DNA of 64,000 nucleotides from Salvator merianae. Its lineage: Eukaryota; Chordata; Lepidosauria; Squamata; Teiidae. Below, in pieces: positions 23,435-34,895 of this stretch (its first letter is position 1; every line of letters begins with the position of its first letter). Position numbers and translations under genes: made by a program. The stretch is from contig QVOM02000001.1 of assembly GCA_003586115.2 (NCBI GenBank), positions 16,815,291 through 16,879,290 of the forward strand, read 5' to 3'. The notes beneath the pieces were generated by a model. That model made no database searches, was not told the origin of the DNA, and saw only the letters and a list, made by a program, of their open reading frames with translations.

Positions 23435-23602
23435 TCAGGCTGCATCAGCATGCAGTTTTTTTAAAAGCACCTCTTATCCACATTAAAGATCTTTTCTGAC
23501 TTTTAATGTGGATCAGAAGTGGGATGGGAGCATCAGCTCCCACAGTCCACCTCTAAGCCACTTTCAAATCACTTTTTAAAATGTGTGTGGATGCAGCCTA
23601 AG
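23435..23602. mobile_element. MITE, family F copy 1
   Basis: The left end 'aggctgcatcagcatgcag' with a following T-run pairs in inverse with 'aaaatgtgtgtggatgcagcct'. The whole is about 168 bp with the internal inverted 'gatcttttctgacttttaatgtggatc'. Decayed relatives are at 30268-30430 and 43509-43625. Confidence 0.65.
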
Positions 23603-23689
23603 AATAAACAAACCACATTCCTTCAATAAGGCTTCCCAACAGCAAGCTGAAGTTGGAGGGTGGTCTTTCCACAATTACCTTAAAACCAT

Positions 23690-23965
23690 TCCAGCAAAAG
23701 CTTCAGATTCCTCCCTTCTGCATACTGGTGTGGTTCAGGGGAGGCCCTGCCCATCGCTAGTATATTCCATCCTCATTGGACTGGACTAAAAGGTCTACGG
23801 GTGGTCTAATGTGTGCTAAGCCAGACCACGGAGAGGCGCGGAAGGCACACTCCTCCATATGTTCTGGTTTAGCAGGGGGTCCCATTTTAGTGAGGCACCA
23901 AAGCATGCTGCTGTAATGAGGATGTATATGCCATCAGTTGCTAATTTTGGGTGGCACAGGCTTCC
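23690..23965. mobile_element. MITE, subfamily B fragment
   Basis: Carries the B interior: 'ctggtgtggttcaggggaggccctgcc', 'gctagtatattcc', 'aaaggtctacgggtggtc' and 'tagcagggggtcccattttagtgaggca'. These recur at 37418, 41025, 53617 and 60745. Termini are not preserved. Confidence 0.5.
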
Positions 23966-24017
23966 TGGCAAAGAAAAAAAATCAGATAAAGAGAAAAACA
24001 CTGAACCAGGTCCTCAC

Positions 24018-24274
24018 CATGGCAAAATGCATTGGGTTCATGTGTGAGCCTGCTGTACCTTCCAAAGGAGGACTGTTCATGTACAGGCCCAATGACTGGA
24101 GCAGCATGGCCTTAGTGACAGCAGTAGAGCCATCAGGCTCCTCGCTGAGGCTGCCTGAGACTGTGAGGACAGTGTATTCCAGTGCAGGCACCCCTGCCAA
24201 GGCATCCTCCAATGGCAAAATGAAGACACACCCAGAACGTTTAAATGAGTTTTCCAAACAGGGCTTCTTCTCCT
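24018..24274 (-). other. Exon-like open stretch of unknown identity
   Basis: On the minus strand a stretch of about 85 codons lies between an acceptor-like 'ttgactgatag' (with a moderate pyrimidine tract) and a donor-like 'ATG|GTGAGG'. The translation has globular-protein composition, with segments such as 'RSGCVFILPLEDALAGVPAL', 'SGSLSEEPDGSTAVTKA' and 'GTAGSHMNPMHFAM'. I recognise no family. The plus strand is also open across it and has a good Kozak-like 'caccATGG' at 24019; the third codon positions of the two frames coincide, so coding sense cannot be decided by eye. It lies between fragments of two MITEs. A chance open stretch remains quite possible. Confidence 0.22.
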
Positions 24275-24329
24275 CTATCAGTCAACAGAGAATAACAGCC
24301 AATAGCACTGGCAAGATTGTTAATACACA

Positions 24330-24499
24330 ACAATATTCCCTAATAGAATGTGGAAGCAGGCTCACTGCCTACTTCTTCATTTTGTTATCCACAATATGGC
24401 AAGCCCTCACAATGCAGATGGCCACTACACCAAGGGGACTGTTCCACCTTGGAATGGTTGGATTCAGTCATTCCAAGATGGAAAGTGTGAAAAGACCCA
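24330..24499. mobile_element. MITE, subfamily A right-end fragment
   Basis: 'ccctcacaatgcagatggcca', 'tgttccaccttggaatggt' and the terminus 'ggaaagtgtgaaaagaccc' align with the right third of the copy at 59293. The left part is missing. Confidence 0.55.
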
Positions 24500-24556
24500 T
24501 AGTCATTACATTTTCAATGTCATATACCTCATCCTCTTTCTTCCTAAACCAAATTT

Positions 24557-25056
24557 AGGGGCCTTTTTGCTCTTGAAACTAGTGAGCATCAGGGATGCTC
24601 GCTAGTCAAGGTCCTCTGCACTTTGTGGAGGTCCTGGTAATGGGGAGCAGTTCCTGATCCCTCCCTGCTGTGTAGCACAAAATCATGCTACACTGCTGTA
24701 CTGGGAGCAACTAGACTGCTCCCGGTACAGTGCATTCACACCTTCTTCTGGGTGTGAACACACAGTTGTGCAGTGTGGTGCAGCGTAGTGCAGCTGTGCC
24801 TGCATGATCAGTCAGCATTGTTGGTCACCACAGCAGTAGCCAGAAGCTTCCCGGCTGCTGTTATGGTGCAGAACGGCAGCAGGAAGCCAGCATTCACATT
24901 ACAAATGCTGATATCCTGCTGGTATTCTGTTCCAAGACCTCACAGTGTGGATTGCCTCTGTGCTGTGAGGTCTATTCCACCATGGAATGTGTGGTCTATT
25001 CCTCCGTGGAATGTTCGCTGCTGAACATTCCATGGTGGAAAGTTCAAAAAGGCCCC
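24557..25056. mobile_element. MITE, subfamily A copy 5, complete
   Basis: The ends 'aggggcctttttgctcttg' and the inverse of 'ggaaagttcaaaaaggcccc' form the terminal inverted repeat. Inside are the A markers 'gtgagcatcagggatgctc', 'gggagcaactagactgctccc' and 'ttcacattacaaatgctg'. The right arm ends in several nested short inverted repeats around 'ccatggaatgt'. Confidence 0.7.
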
Positions 25057-25239
25057 AGGTCAAAGAGGACTTGTCTGGAAGAAAGGTATATCACGATTGT
25101 CTCCTGACAAGGGGAAATTATGCCTCTACAACTTATTACAGAACCTATTGGAGAAGTTGACCCTGGTGCACTTTGTTTCCAAGGCCTGCCAAACTGGTGT
25201 GATTGTGATCATGGTCAACATTGAGGGTGCTTTACGGCC

Positions 25240-25850
25240 ATTTCATGCCTTTTGATGTTTAATATTTATCAGGATTTTTTTTACTGCACTATTACATGTA
25301 TCTCTGGGCAACGTACAACATAATGGAAGGAGAAACAGGAAAAATCCATAAAAACAGTAAAAACAATAAAAACTTATAACAAGGTACAGGATAGTGACCG
25401 TATCACTAAGCAACAAAGGTCAAATTACAGAAATGTTCTTTAAGGAGTCACTGGAAAACTTTCTAAGTGGGTGCTTGGGGAACCTCAGGGGGAAGATGGT
25501 TTGAAAGCATGGGGGCCAGTCTGAAAAACCCTCTTTCTAGTGGCAATTCCATAATTTCATAGGGTGATGGAACCACTAGGACTATACAGGAGGAGGCAAT
25601 CTGTCAGATGTTAGGGCTTTAAACATCAGTGTTAAAATTTCAAGTTGAGTCCAGAAGTGGTAGCCAGCGGAGATCTTTCAGAATTGGTGTGATGTAGGCG
25701 TAGCCAGGCACTCCAATTAGCAGCCTAGCTGCAGTATTTGAAGCTAGTTCCAATTTCTGAACTGACTTCAAAGGCAGTGCCATGTAAAGCTCATTGCATT
25801 AATTTAATCTTGAGATCTTTTAAGGCCTTAGACAATATCACATGGCCAAA
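25240..25850 (-). pseudogene. L2-clade LINE ORF2 C-terminus and 3' UTR, antisense
   Basis: Read on the minus strand, about 25690-25600 gives 'TPILKDLRWLPLL' and, after a frameshift, 'ILTLMFKAL'. This is the L2/CR1-clade C-terminal motif normally read as 'LkdLHWLPv..RI.fKvl.ltfKAL'. The 3' UTR continues down to about 25250. Upstream, 'tcattaatgcaatgagc' and related text is the usual L2 region before that motif. Stops and frameshifts make it a relic. Confidence 0.75.
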
Positions 25851-26261
25851 ATGTCAACCATTTGAGATGGACAATGGTCAGCACAACTAGACAACTCACA
25901 GTTGCTGACCCCTCAGTGGGAAATCTCACTCCCCTGACCAACAATCCTATCTACAGCTTCAGAGCAGGATCAGGGATATTGGGTTGGGAAGCATTTGTCC
26001 ATCTCAAACTGTCCATCTCACTATATGTAAACACAACCTAATACTTTATGTGGAGCTTCCAAAGAATATTTGAGAACACTCACAGAATCAAATTCCGCTG
26101 TCAGTGACTCGGCAAACAAAACTCTAATTCATTTGCAGATGTCCACATCACTTAAATATGGTTTTAGAATGCAGAAGCAAAGCCACTTTCAGGCTTGGCA
26201 GCTGACTTATCTCTGTATGCATAAGACAGGCTGTCTCCAAGGATTTGTAAATGGAAATGGG

Positions 26262-26292
26262 TGTCTGTCTCTGTGTCTGTCTGTCTGTCCCT
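26262..26292 (+). repeat. (CTGT)n imperfect microsatellite
   Basis: Imperfect CTGT tetranucleotide run. Confidence 0.85.
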
Positions 26293-26589
26293 CCCTACCT
26301 CCTCTTGATTCTTATGACTGATCACAGATTGTCCAAGCAGAAAAATAAATCACGTCAAAATGTTCAGCATTTCTGAGCATATGCAACTAGTCTGCCATAT
26401 CACCAGTTTATTATTCAAGTGATGCTTCTGCTGACCTATGCCATGTGTTTGGTATGACACGGAAAAGCTATAAAGGGCTGTACCTATGGGAAAGTACATA
26501 ACACTGCCCTCTTCTGGGAGAATACTAGACCTACTCTGTTCTGCTGTATATCACTCTGCTCCTGGGCCATTTTCTAAACATCAATTTCT

Positions 26590-26770
26590 AGAATGTATTC
26601 ATGGTAGTAATTGCTAATTTATATCTCATATTCAATGCTTTTGCTTTTGCTTTTACGTAAAAGAGCTGCCTGCGTTAATTGTTAATGATCTATTTGGTAA
26701 TACATGAGATTATGCTTCAAATTTTTATGATCACTATCATTATCATTTTATATATTTCCCCAAATCTTTA
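26590..26770. other. AT-rich unique island, possible conserved non-coding element
   Basis: This stretch is free of recognisable repeats, AT-rich and contains several homeodomain-like 'TAAT' cores, for example 'gttaattgttaatgatc'. That style is common in vertebrate conserved non-coding DNA. The claim rests only on texture. No alignment was possible. Confidence 0.2.
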
Positions 26771-26880
26771 ACAAAACTTTGGAAATCTATCGTAAAAATT
26801 GAACTGTGGGTTTCTTAAATGATATTTGCTACTACAATTAAAATTCTTTTGTTATAAAGCTAGAACAAATGTTCCCTAAT

Positions 26881-27190
26881 CTTTTATAGGATCTGCATGG
26901 TGCTGTTGTGGCACTGTGAGCATGCCTTGTGATCATTGGGAGAGCAGAGAATCCACACAGCCCCACACTCTGAATTGCACTGTAAAGGGAGAACAGTGCT
27001 GTGATGGATGATAATTCCACACTGGCCAATATATACCAGGCCAGCAAGTGTGCTAGGAGACTCTCTTTTGCATGCTGGTGTGGTCTAAGGGAGGCCCCGC
27101 CCCCTTAGATATTGCCACTTAGACCACTCCTGGGGGCCAGGCTTCCTTAGACCAGCAGAATTGCCCAGAATTTACTTTTGTTCTTCCCCC
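26881..27190. mobile_element. MITE, subfamily B fragment
   Basis: 'gataattccacactggcca', 'catgctggtgtggtctaaggg' and 'aggccccgcccccttag' match subfamily B interiors. The left part (26885-27000, 'ggatctgcatggtgctg') may be a different, unclassified element. Confidence 0.45.
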
Positions 27191-27199
27191 ACTGCACTG

Positions 27200-27680
27200 T
27201 ATAGGTTTACCCATGCACCTTTTTACCATTATTCATTTATTTATTTAGAAAAGTTAACGTTATAAAAAATGCACATCATTTAAATTTCAAACAACCACCA
27301 AAACAACTGATAAATGTAGCTTTTATAACCATCTTCCTGGTTGGAGTTGTCTTTAAAAAAATGTTTCTAGTTAACAGAGTCCAGTGAGTCAATATGGATG
27401 AGGTCACCATTATCAGCAGTATTAGGCATTCTGAAATCCTAGTTGCCCTACTGATCGTTTCAAGAGGACAATTTTGTTCCAGAATTCAGAGCATTCCATA
27501 TGCCCATACTTCATCAGATAACACTGTGGCAGTACAAAGTCATCCAATGATGGTAAGTATAGAAGTAGAAGCTTCCAAGTATCAGAGGAAAATGTTTTAT
27601 TCTGATCGTTATTCATACAAATAAATTGGTGCATTACGTAGTATGCTATTACTATATCCCAAAGTTTACAATACCATGTT
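27200..27680. other. Unique sequence after an ATTT tail
   Basis: Begins with a short ATTT run (27232-27248) that may be an antisense L2 tail. The rest is unassigned. Confidence 0.3.
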
Positions 27681-27689
27681 TTTAAATTT

Positions 27690-28043
27690 ACTGCTTTGCA
27701 GCCAGGTTCTGAGTCATCTGAGGGCTAGGACCAAATGTTCCTAGCCTCAGAGCCTCTGAGGACCCATTTCAGCAGCATACTTTGGTGTGACGCTGAAATT
27801 GGTCCCCTGGTAGTCACAATCATGAAGGCGTCCCTCCATGGTCTGGACCAGAACCCACTGGTCCACAAGTAGACCTGTTGAAACAGATCTACTGGTAGTC
27901 CTGACCAGGGCCTCCCTGGTCAGAACTATGCTTCATCTAATGCAGATGGAGGATACCAGTGGGGGGCAGGGCCTCACAGATCTGCACTAATGTGGACTTC
28001 AAAGCCCTTTAGTTCAGACTAAAAGCAAGTGCAGAAAGGACCT
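27690..28043. mobile_element. MITE, subfamily B copy, decayed left end
   Basis: Shares 'tagtagacctgttgaaaca..ctactggtagtcc' and 'gatctgcactaatgtgg..' with subfamily B. The right end 'agtgcagaaaggacctaag' matches the B terminus seen at 41600 and 61203. Confidence 0.5.
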
Positions 28044-28059
28044 AAGACTGAGCCTTCAT

Positions 28060-28560
28060 AGTTTTGTGAGGCTGGTCCCAATGACCATTTCCACACTGTG
28101 TGGGCTATCACACATTGCAGTGGCCCACTCCAGGTAGCTTGGCCCACAGTGAGCTGGGCTATCAACAGTCAACAATGTAGAAAGCTCATCCTGACCCACC
28201 TTCAAAGTTGCCAGCCAGGGCTTTTACAGCTGAGCATCCAGAGGCAATGTGCTTCTGATGCTGCTTCCAGGTACCTAGTGAAATGGTGCTACACTTGGTG
28301 TACAGGACCACAGCACATGTACCATCTACATGCAACCTGTGGTCCAGTATACCAGAGTATCATTCTTTGTGGACTACTTGTAAGCAGTCCATGGTATGGC
28401 ACTATGTCTTGTGCCAAGGTCTCATCCTGTGTGGGTGAAACAGTCTACTGGGAGGGTAGAATTTTGCTGGACTGTTCCATAATACAAATGATATGTTCTA
28501 TGGGGCCCACTAGGCTAGTCTATTAGCCAGTTGTGGACACAGCCAATGTATTGTAGTAGT
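28060..28560. mobile_element. Unclassified MITE-like element
   Basis: GC-moderate, with many CA/TG motifs and 'ccatttccacactgtgtggg' near the left end, similar in texture to the other MITEs. A 142-codon plus-strand open stretch here is Cys- and Trp-rich and looks like translated repeat. Termini not established. Confidence 0.35.
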
Positions 28561-28599
28561 GGGGTTGTCCTCCAGCAGTGTAGATACACACACCACTAG

Positions 28600-29062
28600 G
28601 AGACCGTTTTTTATAGCCTAAAAGCACCTCAACCCTGGTTCTCCAGTGGCCACTCTGGCAGCCAGAAGTTGCTGGCACCAGCTCTGGGTGCGCTTTGCAT
28701 ATGGCAAGGAGAAGCAATTCTGCTTTTGCATTCTAGCCCATGCTTCTGCTGTATGGGGTGAGGAATCCCTATAACACCAAACTGCTTTAAGTTTACCTGC
28801 CACTGTTTCATGTGCTAAACTACACATTTGTCTAAATAATTTCTTTGGTCTGATTCTGTCCATCTAGGCCCATGGCTGGATCATCCCTGACACGACTTCC
28901 TGTTCAAGTTAAGGGCCAAGGTCTCCCATGCTTCTGACTTGCTCTTCCATTGTGATTCCTGCTTTGCCCTTCAAGCCTGACTGGCAGTTTCTTCTGTCAG
29001 CTTCCGACTCCCAGTTCCCTGCTCACCACAGACTGTTGCCCACAACCCAACCGTGACAGACT
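28600..29062 (-). pseudogene. Possible gypsy leader and gag start, remnant
   Basis: On the minus strand, a leader-like region (29062 to about 28870, with 'ctgggagtcggaagctgac' and 'gtcaggcttgaagggcaaag') precedes an ATG at 28863. That opens a stretch of about 81 codons starting MDRIRPKKLF, basic and Gln-rich. The arrangement resembles the 5' end of a gypsy-type element, but no zinc knuckle, PBS or LTR boundary is visible. This is inference from layout. Confidence 0.28.
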
Positions 29063-29250
29063 TTAAATACCATTGCATGCTATCCATCAAATGCAGTTAA
29101 ATATTAAATACTCTTGCATGCCAACCATCAAATAAGGTCATATAAAAAAATACCATTATACATCATTGTCAGCTGTCAAATACTGTCTGGAATAAACTGT
29201 CAAATATAAAATGCAGGCATCAGCTATCAAAGTCAAACATTGTATACCGA
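29063..29250 (+). repeat. Degenerate minisatellite
   Basis: Successive units contain 'aaataccattgcatgctatcc' then 'atcaaatgcag', 'aaatactcttgcatgccaacc' then 'atcaaataagg', then more diverged 'ataccattatacatcattg' and 'tgtcaaatactgtc' versions. Unit length is about 35-50 bp with strong decay to the right. Confidence 0.6.
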
Positions 29251-29937
29251 AACAGAGTATCAAATAATCTGCGAATATATATCAAGAATATATCTAGAGA
29301 TGTTCAACTTCAAAGTTCACATAGGAGCCATCGAAGAACTAATATGCAGAGCTCAGTCACAAAGGATTTGTCTTCCTCCACTGTATAAAGGAGTCCCGCC
29401 AATTTTGGGGCAACTTTTCAGACAAGTGTCAGTTGGTGTTTATTCAAAGATACACACAAGCTCCCACTTATCCGACAAAGCCGCTCAGACCACTCAAGGG
29501 CCATGTCTCCACAATGCCGGCCTCAGGGCCAGACTGGGTTTCCCTGAAGGTCTCTCCTGACTTCAGGCAGCCTCTGAAAGGGGTTTGATGGCCCCACTGC
29601 CATTCCCATGGCTGCCATTTTGAAGTTTTCACACTTACACTCAAAGGGCCTCCTTGTTCTCTGTATGCTAGCGCAAAAGGCCAGCATAGAAGTGAGGCCG
29701 GTTGCATTGCAGCGAGGGCCTGGCTCGGTGTGTGAGAAGCAGCTTCAGAGGGGCTTCTCTCACTCTGAAGTTTCTGCAACTTGGAGAGTGATTGAAATCC
29801 CTCCACACACCCTTACGCCCTTTCAGTGTGGGGTGTTGTGGAGATAGGCAGAATTCAATGCACCTCCAAGCCAGAGTGAAGGCCATGTGGAGATGGCCAA
29901 GATCTCTTTCAGTACAACTTCTTTTTCCAACAGACAA

Positions 29938-29994
<57 letters not shown>

Positions 29995-30042
29995 TTCCTT
30001 CCTTCCTTCCTTCCTTCCTTCCTTCCTTCCTTCCTTTCTTTT
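29938..30042 (+). repeat. (TTTC)n(TTCC)n compound microsatellite
   Basis: About 52 bp of TTTC units switch to about 45 bp of TTCC units. It is an uninterrupted homopyrimidine tract of over 100 bp with mirror symmetry and so has triplex (H-DNA) potential. Confidence 0.97.
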
Positions 30043-30267
30043 TGATCATATTAGTGAATTAGTGAATTCAATGCATCCTCAATAAAGGATTATTCTATTT
30101 TAATTACCTATGCCCATAATATAATCATATATCACATAGACAAATCCAGCTGCTTAGATGCATTGGGAAGTGTCTGAACCCAGGTGACTTTGTGGAAATA
30201 CCCCATCCTCATGACACCAGATGCTTCATATGTGGTGATGCATTTCTCCAAAGAGCATGATTTTGAG

Positions 30268-30430
30268 CTCTCACCATTAGATGCCTTGGGCAGGCATTGT
30301 GTTCCTCAATGGGTGCATTTTCTGCCCTTTAAATGTAGATTGAAGATAGAATGGGAACACTAGCTGCTGCATGCCACCACCCCTAAGCTGCTTTGAAGCT
30401 ACTTTTTGAATATGCGTGGATGCAGCCTCA
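30268..30430. mobile_element. MITE, family F copy 2, decayed
   Basis: The right end 'ctactttttgaatatgcgtggatgcagcct' matches family F copy 1 at 23602. The left end is only weakly preserved. Confidence 0.45.
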
Positions 30431-30839
30431 GATTTTATTTGATTTCATGAAATTGTTAGATTATCTATTAGCAAGATGTGCACTGGTCTTAAAAGAATTG
30501 CACTGATTGCCAATTCATCATTAAGTCTAAAGCTGTGTTTCCACTTTAAAATGGAGGTGGCTTCTTCTGGGGCACAATGGTTTCCATTTAAATTACACCT
30601 CCTTATCTCTACTTTTGAGCAAAGAAGAAGCATCATTTGAAGCAATACTCTAAAGCACCTCTGTTGTGGGCAGCAAAATCATGCTCTCAGAAAACTGTGT
30701 CTCAAATGGTAATCAAACCCAGTAGTTGGACAGCACAATTGGCATGAGGTGCCTTCTACTGGCACAAATGAAGATGCGATGGCAGAAGGTGCTCTACCAA
30801 GTGCCTCATAAGACAAGTGGAGACGCAGATCAACTCAAG

Positions 30840-31330
30840 GCTTTATCTTTGACTTAAAAATTTCTAGGCAGCTTGGTTCCCAAATGTATGAGGGTGCACA
30901 TCCTCCCACCTAGACCTGAACATGAACTATTTGAAGAGATTCCACTGGTAGATGCATCACCCTCAGAAACTAAAGGTATAGAATCTCATGAGAGAGTCTT
31001 CTCCATGGTCACCACCAAATGGTGGAATGAATTCTCCTCTGAGATGTGCCAAGACTTCCAGTGCTTTTTCCAGTCCCTAGCCAGTAACCCCAGCCTGGAA
31101 TTCAGCTCTGGGAATGGTGTTCCATGTGCAGAAAAATTCTGGAGACTGCCTGCCTGCAGTCCTGATTAAGTGGAGATGCAGCCTGAGTTTTCATTTCTTT
31201 TGTGGAGTTTTGCTTTTTACAATTGGTTGTTACCATCAATTTTGTTAATGTCACTCTTTTGACCTTGTAAAAATGATCCGTAATATTTCATAAGTTAAAC
31301 AGGAATGAGAACACCCTGATTTTTAAATTA
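30840..31330 (+). repeat. L2/CR1-clade LINE 3' fragment
   Basis: The frame at 30873-31169 contains 'ESHERVFSMVTTKWWNEF', which fits the L2/CR1-clade C-terminal pattern 'raFsvvaprlWN.lP'. A 3' UTR-like tail ('tgtggagttttg..ttgttaccatcaattttg') follows. The strong WN motif is intact but the frame is not a full ORF2. Confidence 0.5.
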
Positions 31331-31490
31331 TTGTTATTTTATTTATTTTAAAATTTATATCCCACCCTTCACTAGAAGGTCCCAGGGTGGGTCACAACAA
31401 TAAAAAGATAAAGTCTACAGAATATTCCTAAAACATATTTAAAATATAACCCACCCTCCCTCCTTGGCAAGACAGCACTGTATCACTGTA
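31320..31490 (-). repeat. L2-type LINE 3' tail, antisense
   Basis: 'tttatttattttaaaatttatatcccaccctt' then 'cccagggtgggtcacaacaataaaa' is the antisense of the reptile L2 end ('aagggtgggatataaat..aaataaat'). Confidence 0.65.
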
Positions 31491-31499
31491 TCCCTCTTA

Positions 31500-32415
31500 A
31501 GACGTTAGGAGGGCATGAATTTACAAGTATAATGCCAGAGAATTTCCTGGAATATGTGTCAAGTGATATACATTGTGCAAAGGTTAGAAAAAGTTAAGTG
31601 TGTAAATCTAAACTATCACAATCAAATGTGATGGATGACTATTATTCTTTATTGGTGGGAGGCCAATTTACCTTTATCATGACCATGCTCATTATTGTTC
31701 ATAAGTGATATGCCTGAAGGTCAAAGAGTTTCTCAAAGGTCAGAGAGTTTCTCAAAGGGAGGTCCTTGATGGAACATGTAGATGCTTCAGAAAAGCACAA
31801 ACCACAGGATTAATCCTTTCCCTTCCCACTCTAATTTTGGCACCATTCAGCCCTAGGATGGAGAGGATGGGCAGAAAAATTAGTACTTGCTTAATTTCAA
31901 ATTCATTTCCAAAAATGTGCTGAGCAGTTTTCTGTTTAAACAGAGTCTCCTGGTGTGGAGAATTCCATTCACACATGTTTTCATTTTCAGGATTCATTGT
32001 ATCTCAAGATATGTGAACAAATGTGTTTTTGGAGGGCACACCCACATGCTATTTAGTAGGGAAGCAGAAAACTATTTGAAAGACTATTTTGAGAATCCAT
32101 CTGGGAGCCCCATTGTCTCATTAAAGGTACTTTTTTTACTGTGCTTTCTTATACCACATTCTCTCATTTAAAACCCTTTTCTGGAGTCAGCTGGCATTTT
32201 AGAAATGTGTGACTGCAGGAGAAAGGCAGAATGATGATTGGACAACCAATCACTCAACCAAGCACAGCTGCCCAATCACCACTCTGTCCCTCCTCCACAA
32301 CTAGATCCATTCTAAGTGGCCAGCTAATGCCAGAAAAAAGTGTTTAAGGGAGGCTTGTCTGTGTGGTGAAGAAAAGTGTAGCAAAAGAAAGCGTGTTAAA
32401 AGTCATTCATATAAA
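31500..32415. other. Unique sequence, nothing recognised
   Basis: Contains a local direct repeat of 'ggtcaaagagtttctcaaag' and 'ggtcagagagtttctcaaag' at about 31719-31758 (one mismatch). No gene seen. Confidence 0.35.
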
Positions 32416-32419
32416 GTGA

Positions 32420-32604
32420 CAGTAAGGGTGATCAGTCAATGGAATAGATTGCCACGGGAGGTGGTGAGCTCTCCTTCACTGGAGGTCTTCAAGAAGAAGC
32501 ATCCCAGACATTTGTCTGGGATGATTTAATGAATCCTGCATTGAGCAGGGGGTTGGACTCAATGACCCTGGAGGTCCCTTCCAATTCTATGATTCTATAA
32601 AATG
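32420..32604 (+). repeat. CR1 LINE 3' end
   Basis: 'ggaatagattgccacgggag', 'ggtggtgagctctcc', 'ggaggtcttcaag', 'gggttggactcaatgaccct' and the ending 'ccttccaattctatgattct' are the diagnostic CR1 3' end with its 8-bp ATTCTATG tail repeat. Well preserved; only the 3' end is present. Confidence 0.9.
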
Positions 32605-32789
32605 ACTAGGAGGTGTTTTCCATTTTTTACTCTGCATTTGGCCCTGCACTTCTATGGTTCATTTTCAACTTTGTCCTTTCATTTGTGAGCTTATTAGTAT
32701 TCCCATCATTGTCTCCATCAGTCTCACATAGTCAAGAGACGGACTAGGCAAAACCGGAATCAGCAGGTTTAAGATGTAGCGGGAATTAA

Positions 32790-33427
32790 TGCAGAGTTTT
32801 AAACAGCTGCCATTTTTTCACTCACTCTGCTTGGAGTGGTCTAACTACAGAGCCTGTTCTGGACCAAGCACAGCAGGTTCTGTCTGCATCGCAAGGGTGG
32901 GGATGCCATCTATCTCAGACCAACACCGGCAACAATGTGAAGGTGCCATCTCTGTTCTGGTCCACACTACTGACTCCCTGCCCAAGGCACCACCCACCCA
33001 TGCCAGTGATTGGTCTAGACCTCATCCCTCACCCCTTGTGTTTGGAACACAATTGCAGAGCTGAAAAAGGCTATCTTGCCCCCCTCTGTGCTGGGGTTCC
33101 AAAAGTGATCTTCAGAGGAGGTGCATAAGCTACAAAGATGGGGTGGCAGTACATCTTGATGTTTTGTTGAGTCCAGAACACCTCTGTTCTGCTAGTTCCA
33201 GACGAGGTGCAAAAGTGCCAATGCATGGACCAGAATAGACAATATCCATATAACTGTAGACCATTTCAGAAGTACTCAAGGAAAGACTACCAAAAGTTGG
33301 TCCACTTTTGTTCCTGGCCTTCACAGTCTCTGAGGGCTCTTCAGAGGCATGGAACGGGCTGCTTATTCTGGGACAGGGCACTCTGCCCTGTCCTGGAACA
33401 AAGGAAGTCAGTGTGGAAAGGCCCTAA
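32790..33427. mobile_element. Possible MITE, subfamily B-like, boundaries unclear
   Basis: The right end 'cagtgtggaaaggccctaaaa' is a family-type terminus. The interior has 'ggaccaagcacagcaggttctgtctgcat', matching the B block. The left end was not found. Confidence 0.4.
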
Positions 33428-33430
33428 AAC

Positions 33431-34895
33431 AATACTGACCCTCTATTTAACATGATTATTATTAAGCCTCAAGGAATTTGAAATACGAAATGTTCTCAAG
33501 CTAATCAACAAGTTCAAGAACATCAAGCAGCTTGTGAGGTAACACCAGAAATGGAATGCTACATGAGTGTTATTGAGAACAGAAACATAGCAGGACATTT
33601 CTCTCTTTCCCCTCTCTGTGTACCCTGGCATTTGTTGAGAGTACACAGTTTAGAGGATGAGAGTTGGACTGAAGAACAGCCCTGATAATCACACTGGTAA
33701 TAGAAATTGCTGTTGGCAGCTGTAAGAAAATATTACATCATGATCTCCATTCATTTGGCAGCATGCCAGGTCCCAACTCTATCTTTTCTGGGATTTGGCA
33801 GGAAGACCAGAGCTTTCCTTTGTAGTTTTGACTGTTCATTGAAAATCTGTTTTTGTCAAGAATTAAAACTAACTTCCTCAAGCACACGTACGTACTACAT
33901 GAGATTATAAGAAGTCTATTCACTGCAAATTCCCATGTAAAGGTCAATTCCATCCAGAGGTCATCAAGACTAAAACTTTTGCCATATTCCTAAAATCTGC
34001 ACTTTGTGGACAAATTTGGAGCTCTGCAGCAAGGGGCAAATCACCATTAAGTGGTCCTAGCTTTTTGCTCAGGCCCACGAAAGAAACAGGAGTCGTTTTG
34101 GAGCATTTGGATGGCTGGGGAGCTTTGTTTTTGTTTATTTATTTCACTGTATTTCCCCTCAGTGTGCATTGTATGAGGGGCCTATTTTGCTCTTTTTACT
34201 AGAGGCCCATTCCACCCTCACTTCAACCCTTGTCTATAGTCTATTTCCATAAGGTCTTATTTACTAGTCCTGCAGAAATTTCTCCCTCCCTCCACAATAG
34301 TCTCTCCTTCTCAGATTTCTACATCTTTGGTAGGATTCATGCAACATCCTAACAATGCCATGAGTGTACTCAAAGAAGGCACAGTCCACACGACCCTGCA
34401 TTCACTGAGCAAGCTGCCTGGATCTAAGCCCTTCTGTAATGGTAGAACAGGCAAAATCACATGGTGGCACTTTCGTCCACTTTTCTGTACCTCCCCTACC
34501 ACCAAGTTACAGCAGTGTGCTTGTGAACAGCACACTTGCAGCTGTGAAGGACTGGAGTGCTTTCTTGCAAGCACCCCTATTTCTGAAGTCACAACAACTG
34601 CTATCCTGCAACTCCTAGCTTTATCTTTAAAATGGACTTTGATTAGATCATCCTTGAATTAAAGAATATAGCATTGTTTTTCAACCTTCAAAGTGTACAT
34701 ACAGTAGATAAGGTAAATACCCTAAGGGACAACTTCAACACCTCTTCCATGGCTTGCAAACAGAATAAGTGTGACCATATACAAGGCCTACTTAAATTTA
34801 GCTAATGCTAAGAAGCAAAAATGGAAGATTCTTGAATTTGCCCATCAGATGTAACTCGTCAGTCAAATGATATCAGTGCCATCATTAATGCTCTT
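33431..34895. other. Unique sequence, nothing recognised
   Basis: No repeat family or gene identified. The overlapping open stretches at 34311-34662 on both strands have no domain signature. Confidence 0.3.

Noticed and set aside
23938..24558. Plus-strand open stretch of 206 codons as a single gene
   Set aside because: It runs through a MITE fragment and into the next MITE, so it cannot be a single conserved protein. Only its middle part is kept, as a weak exon candidate.
28098..28526. 142-codon plus-strand open stretch
   Set aside because: Cys/Trp-rich translation of CA/TG-rich MITE-like DNA; no domain.
29063..29250. CRISPR array
   Set aside because: Units are irregular and diverged with no constant repeat and spacer lengths; the genome is clearly vertebrate.
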